NCBI GenBank assembly: GCA_016800925.1
Contig: JABCPU010000277.1
Location: forward strand, 26,115 to 90,114
Length of the DNA stretch: 64,000 nucleotides
Direction of reading: 5' to 3'
DNA from: Suillus spraguei
Taxonomy: Eukaryota; Basidiomycota; Agaricomycetes; Boletales; Suillaceae
Shown here: positions 63,112-64,000 of the stretch, piece by piece
Position numbering within the stretch: the stretch's first letter is position 1
Layout of the letters: each line of letters opens with the position of its first letter
Notes under the pieces: generated by a model
Told to the model about the DNA's origin: nothing
The model's input: only the letters and a program-made list of their open reading frames with translations
The model's database searches: none
Made by a program: the position numbers and the translations under genes

Positions 63112-64000
63112 TGTAATGAACATATTGGCGCTGGGCTTAAAACCCCATATTTTGACACTTGTCTCACGTCTACAGGAGTTACCACTAGTCCATGGCCTTC
63201 TTACCCCTTTAGCAGTACGGTGGCATCCCACGCTTACGCACACCGTACCACTGCCGCACCACATTCCACAAACCGATGTCCTTCCATGTCCTTGCCGCGT
63301 CCGCATAGCTCCATTTGGTGCGTAGTTTGTTTCCTGTTTTTATCACTGATTCCATGGCAAGCATTATTACATGTTGCCTCGTGCCGCAGCGCCTCGCGCT
63401 ATGTTTACTTACAGCGGTTACTACACTCCAGCGCTACTGATCTCGCCTAGAGTATTCCGAGTACATACAAATTAGGATATAAGCACCGCATACCCCACAC
63501 ATGAGCACCTGATTTTACACCATTGCACATACTATAGGTCAGGATTATTGTCTAGCTCTGGATCAACCCAGTAGTGGACATAGTCTTTAAAGTTCCCTTA
63601 TCGCTCGTTAATACATCACGCTCGTTCTCCGTTACCGCCGGCATACCGCTGGACTTTTGATTGTTACTTTTGACTGAACTTCTCACGCTCCGCTACTTTA
63701 CCGCTGAAAGTACCGCGGACTTCTTTACTGTTTCTTTGCACCGCTCGCAACCTTACCGCTACTGCTGAGACCACCGCTCGACATCGCTCGCTAGATGCAA
63801 CTGTTACTGACCTTGTCTCGACGATGGTTGCACTGCTACTCACAACACTAGTTCCGCGGCATCATCACTGACCGTGGCAACTTACTGCTGACTCAGACAC
63901 TTGTTTTCGCAAATAAGTTAGACTCGAACTTGACCATACTAAATAGGCATCCCCCTTTAGGGTCGAATGCTCTTGTTCTTACAAGTGAAGCAGACTAGAT
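63112..64000 (+). mobile_element. LTR-like repeat X, third copy, runs off the window
   Basis: Begins TGTAATGAACATATTGG and follows copy 1 to the window end (…GTGAAGCAGACTAGAT). It sits head-to-head with the inverted copy, most simply by insertion into it; the rest of the broken copy would then lie beyond base 64000. Confidence 0.75.

Overview
This window reads as nuclear DNA of a mushroom-forming basidiomycete (Agaricomycetes). Host genes are cut by many ~50-60 bp GT..AG introns. The host gene set fits (DUF6699, DUF7702, polyporopepsin-type aspartic protease, multi-intron P450, RTA1, MIC26/27-like protein), and the mobile elements are typical of such genomes: Helitrons, chromodomain Ty3/gypsy, copia with half-tRNA priming, Tc1/mariner, a CENP-B/Tc5-type transposase and a Tad-like LINE tail. 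I saw no convincing tRNA, rRNA, CRISPR or prokaryotic feature.

Layout. 1-9 kb: DUF6699 protein, cytochrome P450, an unrecognised coding remnant split by a 5'-truncated LINE, and a secreted aspartic protease. 9.2-17.9 kb: two head-to-tail Helitrons on the minus strand, an autonomous one with a Rep/helicase gene and a short non-autonomous one carrying a G-rich 7-bp minisatellite. 18-24 kb: a seven-helix DUF7702 protein whose ATG lies only about 70 bp from the Helitron end, a frameshifted WD40 gene with a duplicated 3' end, and the mitochondrial iron-sulfur protein NFU1. 24-31 kb: repeat-rich DNA with a TIR-bounded block, long direct repeats and a tiny cysteine-knot-like secreted protein. 31-48 kb: a nest of transposons (internally deleted copia, solo gypsy LTRs, a mariner with ~210-bp TIRs, gag of a second gypsy family, and a 7.6-kb gypsy element with an additional zinc-knuckle ORF after pol). 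48-57 kb: RTA1-like protein, ferric reductase, Ctr copper transporter and a MICOS subunit. 57-64 kb: a second copia element, interrupted by a gypsy solo LTR and by three copies of an unclassified ~960-bp LTR-like repeat.

How the genes fit together. The ferric reductase and the Ctr transporter lie side by side on one strand, the usual pairing for reductive uptake of iron and copper. NFU1 and the MIC26/27-like protein are separate mitochondrial genes. The transposons form a layered record: gypsy LTRs with exact 5-bp target duplications sit inside older transposase and copia genes.

Two decay signatures recur. Several premature stops in retroelements look like CGA-to-TGA changes, and the two LTRs of the first copia differ largely at CpG sites, as expected from methylation-driven loss. 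Separately, many reading frames break by one base at a homopolymer run, including frames in ordinary host genes, so some 'pseudogenes' may be consensus-sequence errors.

The most interesting unexplained item is the extra ORF of the gypsy element. It has two zinc knuckles, and its stop codon sits inside a short hairpin whose stem shows compensatory changes in a second, diverged copy.
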